Of a DNA stretch of 30,366 nt, positions 1 through 6,180 are shown in pieces. The notes beneath the pieces were generated by a model that had not been told where the DNA came from, searched no databases, and was given only the letters and a program-made list of their open reading frames with translations. Made by a program: the position numbers and the translations under genes. Within the stretch, counting starts at the first letter, position 1. Each line of letters begins with the position of its first letter. This DNA comes from CAYJAD01 sp964371195 (GTDB taxonomy: Bacteria > Desulfobacterota > Desulfovibrionia > Desulfovibrionales > Desulfovibrionaceae), in contig CAYJLD010000024.1 of NCBI GenBank assembly GCA_964371195.1, positions 1-30,366 on the forward strand, in the 5' to 3' direction.

Positions 1-1
1 C

Positions 2-379
2 GTATTAAAGTTCATTGATATGGCTGTACAGGATAATTTCAAATATCTACTAACAGGATTTGGCTTCTGGTGGATGGTTGAAATGTTATTCTTTGTGCTT
101 ATGCCAGCCTTACTTTATGCTAAGGGAGCACGTGATGGAAATATTCGCCTGTGTCAACTAGCTTCTGCCAATGCAGTGCTTGGTATTATAGTTAATCGCT
201 TTAATGTAAGCCTTATTGCCTTTAACTATAACCTACCATCATCAGAAAAGTACTTCCCGCATATTGGTGAAATTTGTATCTCCATCTTTGTGGTGACCTT
301 AATAGTAACTGCATATCGCTTTATTGTGTATCATATGCCCGTGTTATATGAACATCCAAACTTTAGAGATGACCACTAG
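2..379 (+). CDS. NrfD-family quinone-interacting membrane subunit (HmcC/NhcC-like), 5' truncated
   Basis: This is the C-terminal part of a polytopic membrane protein. The reading frame is open to the left edge, so the ATG at position 20 is probably internal and the true start lies outside the window. At least three hydrophobic segments are visible. The stretch with NAVLGIIVNRFNVSLIAF followed by a final helix and a short polar tail resembles the end of NrfD/PsrC-family subunits, such as HmcC or NhcC of Desulfovibrio redox complexes, which exchange electrons with menaquinol in the inner membrane. The next gene, nine bases downstream, is a very small membrane protein as in hmcD/nhcD. I infer an Hmc- or Nhc-type transmembrane electron-transfer complex, but the cytochrome and Fe-S genes that would decide which one are not in the window. 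Confidence 0.7.
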   Translation, partial: VLKFIDMAVQDNFKYLLTGFGFWWMVEMLFFVLMPALLYAKGARDGNIRLCQLASANAVLGIIVNRFNVSLIAFNYNLPSSEKYFPHIGEICISIFVVTLIVTAYRFIVYHMPVLYEHPNFRDDH

Positions 380-388
380 GAGGTAAAT

Positions 389-553
389 ATGGCTGCCAGT
401 AGCTTTACTACATTTTATGAGTATTTTCTCTATACTAAAACTTGGGCTTATGGCCTAATGTTCATAACCCTGCCAGCTTTTACGGCATATTGGTGCTTTG
501 TCCTATTCCCTTGTAAAAAAGGTGAATGCGACAAGGATGACCACGGTCATTAA
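389..553 (+). CDS. Small single-span membrane protein, HmcD/NhcD-like
   Basis: A 54-residue ORF starts at ATG 389 after a well-placed AGGAGG-type ribosome site (379-384). One hydrophobic helix (about residues 18-41) is followed by a short charged Cys/Asp/His tail, with cysteines at 36, 42 and 47. It lies directly behind the NrfD-family gene and before a terminator. Hmc and Nhc complexes of Desulfovibrio have a very small membrane subunit (D) in exactly this place; the assignment rests on size, topology and position rather than on a strong sequence signature. No hmcE- or hmcF-like gene follows, which fits an Nhc-like operon ending at D better than a complete Hmc operon. Confidence 0.65.
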   Translation: MAASSFTTFYEYFLYTKTWAYGLMFITLPAFTAYWCFVLFPCKKGECDKDDHGH

Positions 554-563
554 AAATATTCTT

Positions 564-598
564 GGGGTAAAACCTTTGTTTAGCAAGGGTTTTACCCC
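564..598 (+). terminator. Stem-loop terminator after the membrane redox operon
   Basis: Arms 564-578 and 584-598 pair over 15 bp with one G-U pair around a 5-base loop (TTTAG). The 3' side has only a weak T-rich tail, so termination may be partial. It begins 10 bases after the stop codon of the small membrane protein. Confidence 0.7.
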
Positions 599-642
599 AC
601 GTTATTCTAATTGAAAAATATTTAAATTTTATCTTTTACTGT

Positions 643-680
643 AATTAAGTAAAAATGCGTAATATATTTTTTACTTAATT
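643..680. repeat. 13-bp perfect inverted repeat
   Basis: AATTAAGTAAAAA (643-655) and its exact reverse complement (668-680) flank a 12-base loop. The left arm can also pair with TTTTACT at about 635-641, so two alternative hairpins are possible. It lies between convergent genes. It may be a second, bidirectional terminator, since the T-rich arm gives a U-tract on one strand. Confidence 0.5.
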
Positions 681-1010
681 GAGTCCGCTCCCGCGGAGGG
701 GTAAAGGGTTTACAGCCTGGCATGATCTCCTTTTGGTTGACAAAACCTCTACCCCCTGCACATTCGATTTTAAATTTTTAAGAACTTATCATGGTTTAAA
801 TACATGGACTGCCACAAGAAAACGCTAGTTTTTTCATTTTTTGAGTAATTCCCGAAGCGTTTTCTTTCACAGTTGTTGAGCCTCGATTAGGCTAAGGTCA
901 TCACTTGTGCCCCCTGCAACAAATTACAGAAGCAATCATGTTAAAGCCCAAAGGGAGCAATTTTTGTGAATGCGTTAGCATGAGCAAAAATTAGAATGGC
1001 AGGTATGGGG

Positions 1011-1151
1011 GCGATTTTGAGCATATTTTAAGATTTTTTTCTCTAACGAGGAAGAAAAGTTTTACCTGCGTAAACGACCTTGAGGTCGTGCGTACAAGGC
1101 AAAACTTTTCTAACGAAGTTAGAGGGAAAAAGATAAATATACCAAAATCGC
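1011..1151. repeat. 141-bp imperfect palindrome
   Basis: The arms are collinear about a centre near 1081: GCGATTTTG (1011-1019) with 1143-1151; CTCTAAC (1041-1047) with 1118-1124; AGAAAAGTTTT (1053-1063) with 1101-1111; ACGACCT (1074-1080) with 1083-1089. Short mismatched stretches lie between them. Either strand would fold into one long hairpin. Short open frames on both strands here are products of the symmetry, not genes. Confidence 0.75.
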
Positions 1152-1341
1152 ATCCTATGGCGAAAGGGGCAAAGCTCGCCGAAAGCATATCAAAAAAATC
1201 CATCTACGGCGCGACACGTCGCGCAACTACCGTCACTTTAAGGGAATGCCACAAAAAGCAAAACACATCGCGCTATAAACTACAAGGGGCAAAAGTTTAT
1301 TCCTAAAAGAACAAAAGCATAATAATTATAATAATATCCAA

Positions 1342-1962
1342 CTAAGTACCAAAGATGAGATCTCCGGCATCTCCAATGCCAGGTAAAATATAGCCTTTAT
1401 CATTTAAGATGGGGTCAACAGCACAAGTATAAATTTTTACTTCAGGGTGTATGTCGTGCACATTTTTAATACCTTGCTCTGAGGCCATGAGAAATAGTCC
1501 ATAGATATTAGTACAGCCTGCTTCTTTAAGTAATTTAACACTAGCATTAACACTGCCACCAGTAGCAAGCATGGGGTCAAGAATGAAGGCCATGCGCGAT
1601 TTTATATCATGCACAAAGTTATGATAATAGCCAACTGGTTCAAGGGTTTCTTCATTGCGAAATAAGCCTACCATACTTACAGAAGCCTCAGGAAATATAT
1701 CTAAAAAACCAGGAAGCATACCTAGTCCAGCCCTAAGAATGGGTACAGCTGTTGGTGCATTATCAACAAACTCTTCAACTTCTACCGGACCGGACCAGCA
1801 TTCAATTTCTTTTTTTTGCATGCTAAAATCACGTGTAACCTCATAGGTTAAACATCTACAAAGGTCTCTAACATATTCGCGAAACAATGGGTTTGCTGGC
1901 CTTGCCCGCAGCTGTCCTATGCGTTGTTTTACAAACGCATGCTCAATTTTAAATAGTGACAT
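1342..1962 (-). CDS. upp: Uracil phosphoribosyltransferase
   Basis: This 206-residue protein has the usual length for bacterial UPRT, the pyrimidine salvage enzyme that makes UMP from uracil and PRPP. The PRPP-binding loop is clear (ILDPMLATGGS, about residues 128-138), as are the family motif PILRAGLGM and the C-terminal uracil-recognition end GDAGDLIFGT. The start is the ATG at 1962, preceded by AAGGAA. It is the last gene of a minus-strand group with the DUF523 and nitroreductase genes, 48 bases after the DUF523 stop. A TATAAT hexamer at 1992-1997 (minus strand) suggests it may also have its own promoter. No clear terminator follows it, although several hairpins lie downstream. Confidence 0.95.
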   Translation of the reverse strand: MSLFKIEHAFVKQRIGQLRARPANPLFREYVRDLCRCLTYEVTRDFSMQKKEIECWSGPVEVEEFVDNAPTAVPILRAGLGMLPGFLDIFPEASVSMVGLFRNEETLEPVGYYHNFVHDIKSRMAFILDPMLATGGSVNASVKLLKEAGCTNIYGLFLMASEQGIKNVHDIHPEVKIYTCAVDPILNDKGYILPGIGDAGDLIFGT

Positions 1963-1991
1963 ATAAATTCCTTCAAAAAAGTAGATTTCAA

Positions 1992-1997
1992 ATTATA
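1992..1997 (-). promoter_or_regulatory. Possible -10 box for upp
   Basis: A perfect TATAAT is read on the minus strand about 30 bases before the upp start, in the short gap after the DUF523 gene. No convincing -35 hexamer is found at the right spacing. Confidence 0.3.
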
Positions 1998-2010
1998 CGA
2001 ACTCTGCACA

Positions 2011-2442
2011 TTAAAACTGTTGTGGCAAATCTTCCTCTGTGTAGATTTTAATGTTATGCTCTTGTAAAATTTTAGCAAAAAAACCTTGTCCTGTTATTAA
2101 TTTCCCCGAAAAAGAGCCATCATAAATAAAATCACGCCCACAAGATGGCGAGCGTGTTTTTAGTATAGCAGTATTACAGCCGGATTTTATAGCAAGTTCC
2201 AAAGCTTTTTTAGCTCCAAGTAGAAAAGCTTCGGTATAGTCGTGACCATTTTTGTCTAATACTCTACCTTTAAGCAATTCTACGGGGGTGCGCGGGGTTG
2301 GCAAATTGGCTAAAACTTCAGGGCAAACAGCCAGTGCTTTACCCTGCAAAACCAGTTTCTGCACTGCCTCACAGGTATAACTCTTGGCATTATAACGACA
2401 TGCAATGCCGGCAAGGCAAGCACTCACAACATATGTTGGCAT
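2011..2442 (-). CDS. DUF523 family protein
   Basis: This 143-residue protein has the conserved pattern of DUF523: an N-terminal SACLAG..CRY block (residues 7-17), a CPE motif (about 40-42), the TPR.P.EL segment, and TRSPSCG near residue 95-101. The three conserved cysteine positions suggest a metal or Fe-S site, but the biochemical role of the family is not known to me. The start is the ATG at 2442 behind an AGGGG-like site. It lies 53 bases after the nitroreductase and 48 before upp on the same strand, so the three are probably co-transcribed. Position gives no firm clue to its substrate. Confidence 0.85.
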   Translation of the reverse strand: MPTYVVSACLAGIACRYNAKSYTCEAVQKLVLQGKALAVCPEVLANLPTPRTPVELLKGRVLDKNGHDYTEAFLLGAKKALELAIKSGCNTAILKTRSPSCGRDFIYDGSFSGKLITGQGFFAKILQEHNIKIYTEEDLPQQF

Positions 2443-2495
2443 AATAAAGCCCCTAAGGCCTAAAGAATTACGCTTAGAAAACTTAATTCAAAAAA

Positions 2496-3005
2496 CTAAA
2501 ATGCATTGTAATGCATAAGGCTTTGTCTAGTAGGTTTTTCTAAGGCTTGTCCAGGTGTTGCTGGCTTACCAATATTAAAGATAGCCTTAATAGTTTTATT
2601 TTTGGGTACATTTAATATTTTGCGCACTGGCTTTTGAAATTCACTATAGGTGAAAAGAATATCGTTTAATACTGTAGCATAACCTAGTGCAGTTACAGCA
2701 AGCAAGAGATTTTGAGCTGCCACACAGTAATTTTCGGTTTCAAAGTTGCGGCGTAACCTATTAGGAATATTCTCAGAAAGCATAATGATAGACAAAGGGG
2801 CTGGCTTTAACTTAGTAGCCTTATGTATTTGGTCTAGCAAATCCTTATCAGTTACAACTACATAAGAAGTGGTACGGATATTAACTCCGGCTGGTGCTGC
2901 GATAGCTGCATCAATAATGGTGTTTATTTCAGCTTCAGTTGGGACATCATCTAAATAATCCCCACGATATGAATATCTCTCCTTAATGGCATCAAATAGT
3001 TCCAT
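2496..3005 (-). CDS. Nitroreductase family flavoprotein
   Basis: This protein of about 169 residues has the nitroreductase fold markers: ELFDAIKERYSYR at the N-terminus (the FMN-phosphate binding arginine segment), AAPAGVNIRT, a central helix with AAQNLLLAVTALGYATV, and FNIGKPATP near the C-terminus. Such proteins use NAD(P)H and FMN to reduce nitroaromatics, quinones or related substrates; the natural substrate cannot be read from the sequence. I prefer the ATG at 3005, which has GTGAGG five bases upstream; a GTG six bases earlier would abut that ribosome site. It is the first gene of the minus-strand operon with DUF523 and upp and is divergent from amtB. Confidence 0.88.
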   Translation of the reverse strand: MELFDAIKERYSYRGDYLDDVPTEAEINTIIDAAIAAPAGVNIRTTSYVVVTDKDLLDQIHKATKLKPAPLSIIMLSENIPNRLRRNFETENYCVAAQNLLLAVTALGYATVLNDILFTYSEFQKPVRKILNVPKNKTIKAIFNIGKPATPGQALEKPTRQSLMHYNAF

Positions 3006-3154
3006 ATGCACCTCACTTTTAGATATTTTGCTAAAGCTTTAAGATGTTTTTTAAACCACATCTAATGTCTATATGTTAATATTAATACACTGTATAAAAA
3101 ATTTTGTCCAGCCACTTTAATAAATGCAATACAATCTTGCCCAACACAAAATAC

Positions 3155-3172
3155 TACATTTATGTAGTTTTA
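3155..3172 (+). promoter_or_regulatory. Upstream palindromic activator/operator site 1
   Basis: TACATTTATGTAGTTTTA, inside the perfect inverted repeat ACTACA-N4-TGTAGT (3153-3168). It matches the second site in 15 of 18 positions in the same orientation and lies about 150 bp upstream of the sigma-54 promoter, where enhancer-binding proteins usually bind. Confidence 0.55.
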
Positions 3173-3198
3173 CGGCATGACCTACAAAACAAAAACCG

Positions 3199-3216
3199 TA
3201 CACATATGTAGTTTTA
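3199..3216 (+). promoter_or_regulatory. Upstream palindromic activator/operator site 2
   Basis: TACACATATGTAGTTTTA, with the core inverted repeat TACA/TGTA. It starts 44 bp (about four helical turns) after the first copy and about 110 bp before the sigma-54 -24 element, so the two sites lie on nearly the same DNA face. Confidence 0.55.
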
Positions 3217-3306
3217 TTTACATCCAAGGAATTGTTTAGCATATTAGAATAAAATTATTTATATTAACATATTAAAATAATAAATAAATTTTCCAGACAA
3301 ACATCT

Positions 3307-3323
3307 TTGGCATGCATTATGCT
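3307..3323 (+). promoter_or_regulatory. Sigma-54 (RpoN) promoter of amtB-glnB
   Basis: TTGGCATGCATTATGCT has the invariant GG (3309-3310) and GC (3321-3322) separated by exactly ten bases and fits the TGGCAC-N5-TTGCW consensus with two changes. Transcription would start near 3334, about 55 bases before amtB. Nitrogen-controlled amtB/glnB operons are commonly sigma-54 dependent. Confidence 0.8.
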
Positions 3324-3389
3324 CTAGGCAAATATCGCTCAAATTGAGCTTTATAATTTAACCGTGTTGAACAGGAGGAAGGTAAACAA

Positions 3390-4598
3390 ATGAACGCAGC
3401 TGACACAGCTTTTATTATGGTTTGTAGTGCTCTGGTAATGCTTATGACACCCGGGGTTGCTTTATTTTATGGTGGTCTTGTACGCTCTCGTAACGTACTC
3501 TCCACCTGCATGCATAGTTTTGCCCTTATGGGTATTATTCCATTACTTTGGTTTGTATGTGGATATTCCCTTGCATTCGGTAATGATATAGGTGGATTGA
3601 TTGGCGATTTATCATTTACCATGCTTAACGGCGTTGGCCTTGAGGCTGGTCCAGTCGATAATATTCCACATATGCTCTTTATGCTTTTTCAATGCATGTT
3701 TGCTGTACTAACCATAGCTTTAATTTCTGGTTCATATGCTGAGCGTATGCGCTTTTCAGCCATGATGCTATTTTCTTGTATTTGGCTTATTATTGTATAT
3801 GCGCCCATGGCTCACTGGGTATGGGGTGGTGGCTGGATGGCTAAAATGGGTGCAGTTGACTTTGCAGGTGGTGCTGTTGTGCATATGGCTTCAGCAGCAG
3901 CAGGCCTTGCAACCGCTCATGAACTTGGTGCACGTATGGGCCTTGGTAGACAATCCTTTGCTCCACATAACCTACCTCTAACCCTTCTTGGCTGCGCGCT
4001 AATTTGGTTTGGTTGGTTTGGCTTTAATGCTGGTAGTGCCCTTGCAGCCAATGGCCTTGCAGTACATGCTTTTGGCACTACAGAAATGGCTGCCGCAGCG
4101 GGTATCGTTGGCTGGATAATTTTTGAATGGCTTCATGTGGGCAAACCTACAACACTAGGTGTTGCCTCTGGTGCTTTAGCTGGCCTCGTAGCCATAACCC
4201 CAGGTGCTGGTTTTGTTACGATGGAGAGTTCTGTTCTCATAGGTCTTGTGGGTGGTGCCATATGTTATGGTGCTGTATTATTAAAAAATCGTTTAGGATA
4301 TGATGATGCTCTTGATGTAGTTGGCATTCATGGCATTGGCGGAACTTGGGGTGCGCTTGCCACAGGTATTTTTGCCAAAGCTTCCATCAATGGTGTAGAT
4401 GGATTACTCTATGGCAATGGCTATCAATTCTTTGTACAGGCTGTATCAGTGGTGGCTACTTGGGGCTTTGTATATATAGCAAGTCGTCTTATTCTTAAGC
4501 TTGTCGCTATGATTACTCCATTACGTGTACAGCCAGACCCTGAAGTAATGGGTCTTGATGTAAGTGAACATAACGAACGTGCATACCAACTATTATAA
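3390..4598 (+). CDS. amtB: Ammonium transporter AmtB
   Basis: This 402-residue membrane protein of the Amt/Mep/Rh family carries ammonium across the inner membrane as a trimer. It has about eleven hydrophobic segments and the family blocks ALFYGGLVRSRNVLS, FAGGAVVHMASAAAGL and DDALDVVGIHGIGGTWG. These place the twin pore histidines at residues 165 and 314. There is no cleavable signal peptide comparable to that of E. coli AmtB; the protein starts a few residues before the first helix. The start at 3390 follows an AGGAGG site. glnB follows 12 bases after the stop, the usual arrangement in which the PII protein blocks the channel when nitrogen is ample. Confidence 0.95.
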   Translation: MNAADTAFIMVCSALVMLMTPGVALFYGGLVRSRNVLSTCMHSFALMGIIPLLWFVCGYSLAFGNDIGGLIGDLSFTMLNGVGLEAGPVDNIPHMLFMLFQCMFAVLTIALISGSYAERMRFSAMMLFSCIWLIIVYAPMAHWVWGGGWMAKMGAVDFAGGAVVHMASAAAGLATAHELGARMGLGRQSFAPHNLPLTLLGCALIWFGWFGFNAGSALAANGLAVHAFGTTEMAAAAGIVGWIIFEWLHVGKPTTLGVASGALAGLVAITPGAGFVTMESSVLIGLVGGAICYGAVLLKNRLGYDDALDVVGIHGIGGTWGALATGIFAKASINGVDGLLYGNGYQFFVQAVSVVATWGFVYIASRLILKLVAMITPLRVQPDPEVMGLDVSEHNERAYQLL

Positions 4599-4610
4599 GG
4601 AATATAAATC

Positions 4611-4949
4611 ATGAAGAAGATGGAAATTACAATTAGACCAAGTAAGCTTGAGGATGTTAAGGAAAAGCTGGTAAGCCTTGGTATTCACGGCATGACACTA
4701 TTTGAAGCACGAGGATTTGGACGCCAAGGTGGTCATACAGAAAATTATCGTGGAGCAACATATCAAGTTGATTTTTTACCAAAATATCGTATCGAATTAG
4801 TTGTACATGATGACGCACTTGAAAAAGTAGTGGAAGCTGTAATGGAAGCTGCTTACACTGGTAATATTGGTGATGGTAAAATATTTATCACTGACATTAT
4901 TGATGTGCGCCGTATCCGTACAGGTGAACAAGGTGATGCTGCTCTCTAA
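4611..4949 (+). CDS. glnB: Nitrogen regulatory protein PII (GlnB/GlnK)
   Basis: This 112-residue protein has the full length of PII. The T-loop reads GHTENYRGATYQVDFLPK, with Tyr46 and Tyr51 (the uridylylation position of the enterobacterial protein) both present. The B-loop TGNIGDGKIF and C-terminal RIRTGEQGDAAL complete the ATP/2-oxoglutarate site. PII senses energy and nitrogen state and directly binds AmtB. Being encoded immediately after amtB and presumably expressed from the same sigma-54 promoter, it is functionally GlnK-like. A second ATG lies three codons in, but MKK starts are usual in the family. Kinship to GlnB versus GlnK cannot be settled by reading. Confidence 0.95.
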   Translation: MKKMEITIRPSKLEDVKEKLVSLGIHGMTLFEARGFGRQGGHTENYRGATYQVDFLPKYRIELVVHDDALEKVVEAVMEAAYTGNIGDGKIFITDIIDVRRIRTGEQGDAAL

Positions 4950-4973
4950 TACATAAATGTATATCAACCCCCA

Positions 4974-5011
4974 AAAAGTCTCGTGCAAATTTAGCTTTGC
5001 ATGAGACTTTT
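4974..5011 (+). terminator. Intrinsic terminator of amtB-glnB
   Basis: Arms 4974-4989 and 4996-5011 pair over 16 bp with one G-U pair around a six-base loop (TTTAGC), followed by a T-rich stretch. It begins 25 bases after the glnB stop. Confidence 0.85.
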
Positions 5012-5290
5012 ACTTTATTTGTAACAAACTAATCATTAGCACCCAAAATGTAGTGAAAAATAGTACAATTTAGTGAAAATTAAAATATCATATAACTATT
5101 TATTATTAATAATTATATATTAAAATTTTATCCGATAAAAAACCTAGCTTAATTATAAGATTTTAAAAAATTAATCTCACAAATAATATTATTTAAAATA
5201 CAACATAAAAAGTGAATAAAATTAAAATAAATATTTCAACTATTTATTATGTTTTTGTATGCAAAAAAGTCAGTATTATAGCTATTAGTA
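5012..5290. other. AT-rich spacer, no gene seen
   Basis: Almost entirely A/T with runs such as TTATTATTAATAATTATATATT. The motif TAGTGAAAA occurs twice close together (about 5052 and 5071). No ORF with a ribosome site and no convincing RNA gene are visible. It may act as an UP-element or regulatory spacer for the downstream promoter. Confidence 0.5.
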
Positions 5291-5319
5291 TTGCACAAGG
5301 CCTGCCGCTGTGCTATAGT
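5291..5319 (+). promoter_or_regulatory. Sigma-70-type promoter of the DUF169-TauE operon
   Basis: TTGCAC (5291-5296) and TATAGT (5314-5319) are separated by exactly 17 bases and preceded by AT-rich DNA. The start point would be near 5326, about 22 bases before the ATG at 5348. Confidence 0.75.
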
Positions 5320-5347
5320 TCACAAAAATCATTTAAGGAGGCTAGAA

Positions 5348-6163
5348 ATGGCTGGTTTAACAAATGCTCAGATGGAAAAATTGCTCATGGAAGGGTTAAG
5401 ACTTTATCATTACCCAATTGCAGTTCACTTTTTACGCACTGATGAAGATGTAAAGAAGTATGCAGAAGAAAATGAATTTATTGTACCCATTAAGCCCATG
5501 ACTTTCTGTCAGTATGAAATTGCAGCCCGTATGCAAAACAACAATGTGCTAACTTTCCCAAAAGACCTAGGCTGTTCCAATGCTCATGTTAGCTTTGGCT
5601 GGAAAGAAATTGATGATGTTGAAATTAAGTCTCACAGTAAATACTGTGTGGATCTTGAGCAAGCTGGACGCTTTGTACATTCAAAGCCTAAGTTAGACAT
5701 GGGTTTTATGAAGGCTATTGCTGTTGGCCCTCTTGGTAAGGCCAAAACTCAACCTGACTTAGTACATTTTTACTGTGATAATATGCAATCTTATCACCTT
5801 GCTGGTGATTATGCTTCTGGTAATAATGAACACCCCTTACGCCCAGCAGTTACCATGAACTCATCTGCTTGTGGTGGTTCAGTATTTTGTTATAAAGAAG
5901 ATACCTTTAATATGTGTCCTGCTTGTTCTGGCTCTTATAATGCTGGTAAAACTGAGCGCGGCGAAGTAAACGTATTTATCCCTGGCACAAAATTAGAAGC
6001 AACTGTTGCCCGTATGAAGAGCCGTATGGACGCTAATAATGGCTCAGCCGCTATCACCCGTCCTGGCGATGGCTTCCCTGGTTCTGATATCTGTAAGAAC
6101 TGTCCTTTAATTATTTTCAAAAAAGGTAGCAGCGACGTATGTGCTAGCTGTACACAGGGATAG
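5348..6163 (+). CDS. DUF169 family protein with C-terminal double CxxC
   Basis: This 271-residue protein is recognisable as DUF169 by its central blocks FCQYEIAARMQ, NSSACGGSVFCY and MCPACSGSYNAG. It is soluble, with no signal peptide or membrane segment. The last 25 residues carry two CxxC pairs (Cys249/252 and Cys265/268), spaced like a small zinc or Fe-S site. I chose the ATG at 5348 because AAGGAG sits seven bases before it; an in-frame ATG at 5291 overlaps the promoter -35 box and lacks a ribosome site. The function of DUF169 is unknown to me. The gene is 17 bases from a TauE/SafE permease and both lie between a promoter and a terminator, so a shared task is likely. Confidence 0.85.
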   Translation: MAGLTNAQMEKLLMEGLRLYHYPIAVHFLRTDEDVKKYAEENEFIVPIKPMTFCQYEIAARMQNNNVLTFPKDLGCSNAHVSFGWKEIDDVEIKSHSKYCVDLEQAGRFVHSKPKLDMGFMKAIAVGPLGKAKTQPDLVHFYCDNMQSYHLAGDYASGNNEHPLRPAVTMNSSACGGSVFCYKEDTFNMCPACSGSYNAGKTERGEVNVFIPGTKLEATVARMKSRMDANNGSAAITRPGDGFPGSDICKNCPLIIFKKGSSDVCASCTQG

Positions 6164-6180
6164 CTAAGGAGCTAAACAAT

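Larger units (their letters stand above)
599..1341. other. Gene-free convergent intergenic region rich in inverted repeats
   Basis: About 740 bases separate the plus-strand redox operon from the minus-strand upp operon. Both end here, so no promoter is needed. I see no tRNA, rRNA or convincing gene. Inverted repeats fill it: 643-680; an interrupted stem 697-711 with 743-757; 818-826 with 856-864 (GAAAACGCT); 879-883 with 889-893; 959-966 with 985-992 enclosing 970-973 with 978-981; a large near-palindrome 1011-1151; 1159-1163 with 1176-1180; and 1209-1214 with 1219-1224. The motif CCCCCTGCA occurs twice (752-760, 910-918). The nature of the region is unknown; remnants of mobile palindromic elements are a reasonable reading. 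Confidence 0.6.
3006..3389. promoter_or_regulatory. Divergent regulatory region between nitroreductase and amtB
   Basis: This 384-base AT-rich region holds a sigma-54 promoter (3307-3323) for amtB, two similar 18-base palindromic sites (3155-3172, 3199-3216), and a shorter TACA-C-TGTA palindrome (3086-3094) nearer the nitroreductase. I see no open frame of note. Confidence 0.7.

Noticed and set aside
681..790. tRNA or small structured RNA suggested by CCGCGG and a long interrupted stem
   Set aside because: No cloverleaf, TTCGANTC loop or acceptor stem can be built, and no known RNA family motif was recognised.
991..1306. Overlapping open frames of about 70 codons on both strands
   Set aside because: They mirror each other across the 1011-1151 palindrome, lack ribosome sites and show no protein-like composition; they are a by-product of the inverted repeat.
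5291..5347. Extended N-terminus for the DUF169 protein from an ATG at 5291
   Set aside because: It overlaps the -35 box of a good promoter and has no ribosome site; the ATG at 5348 has AAGGAG and fits the family.
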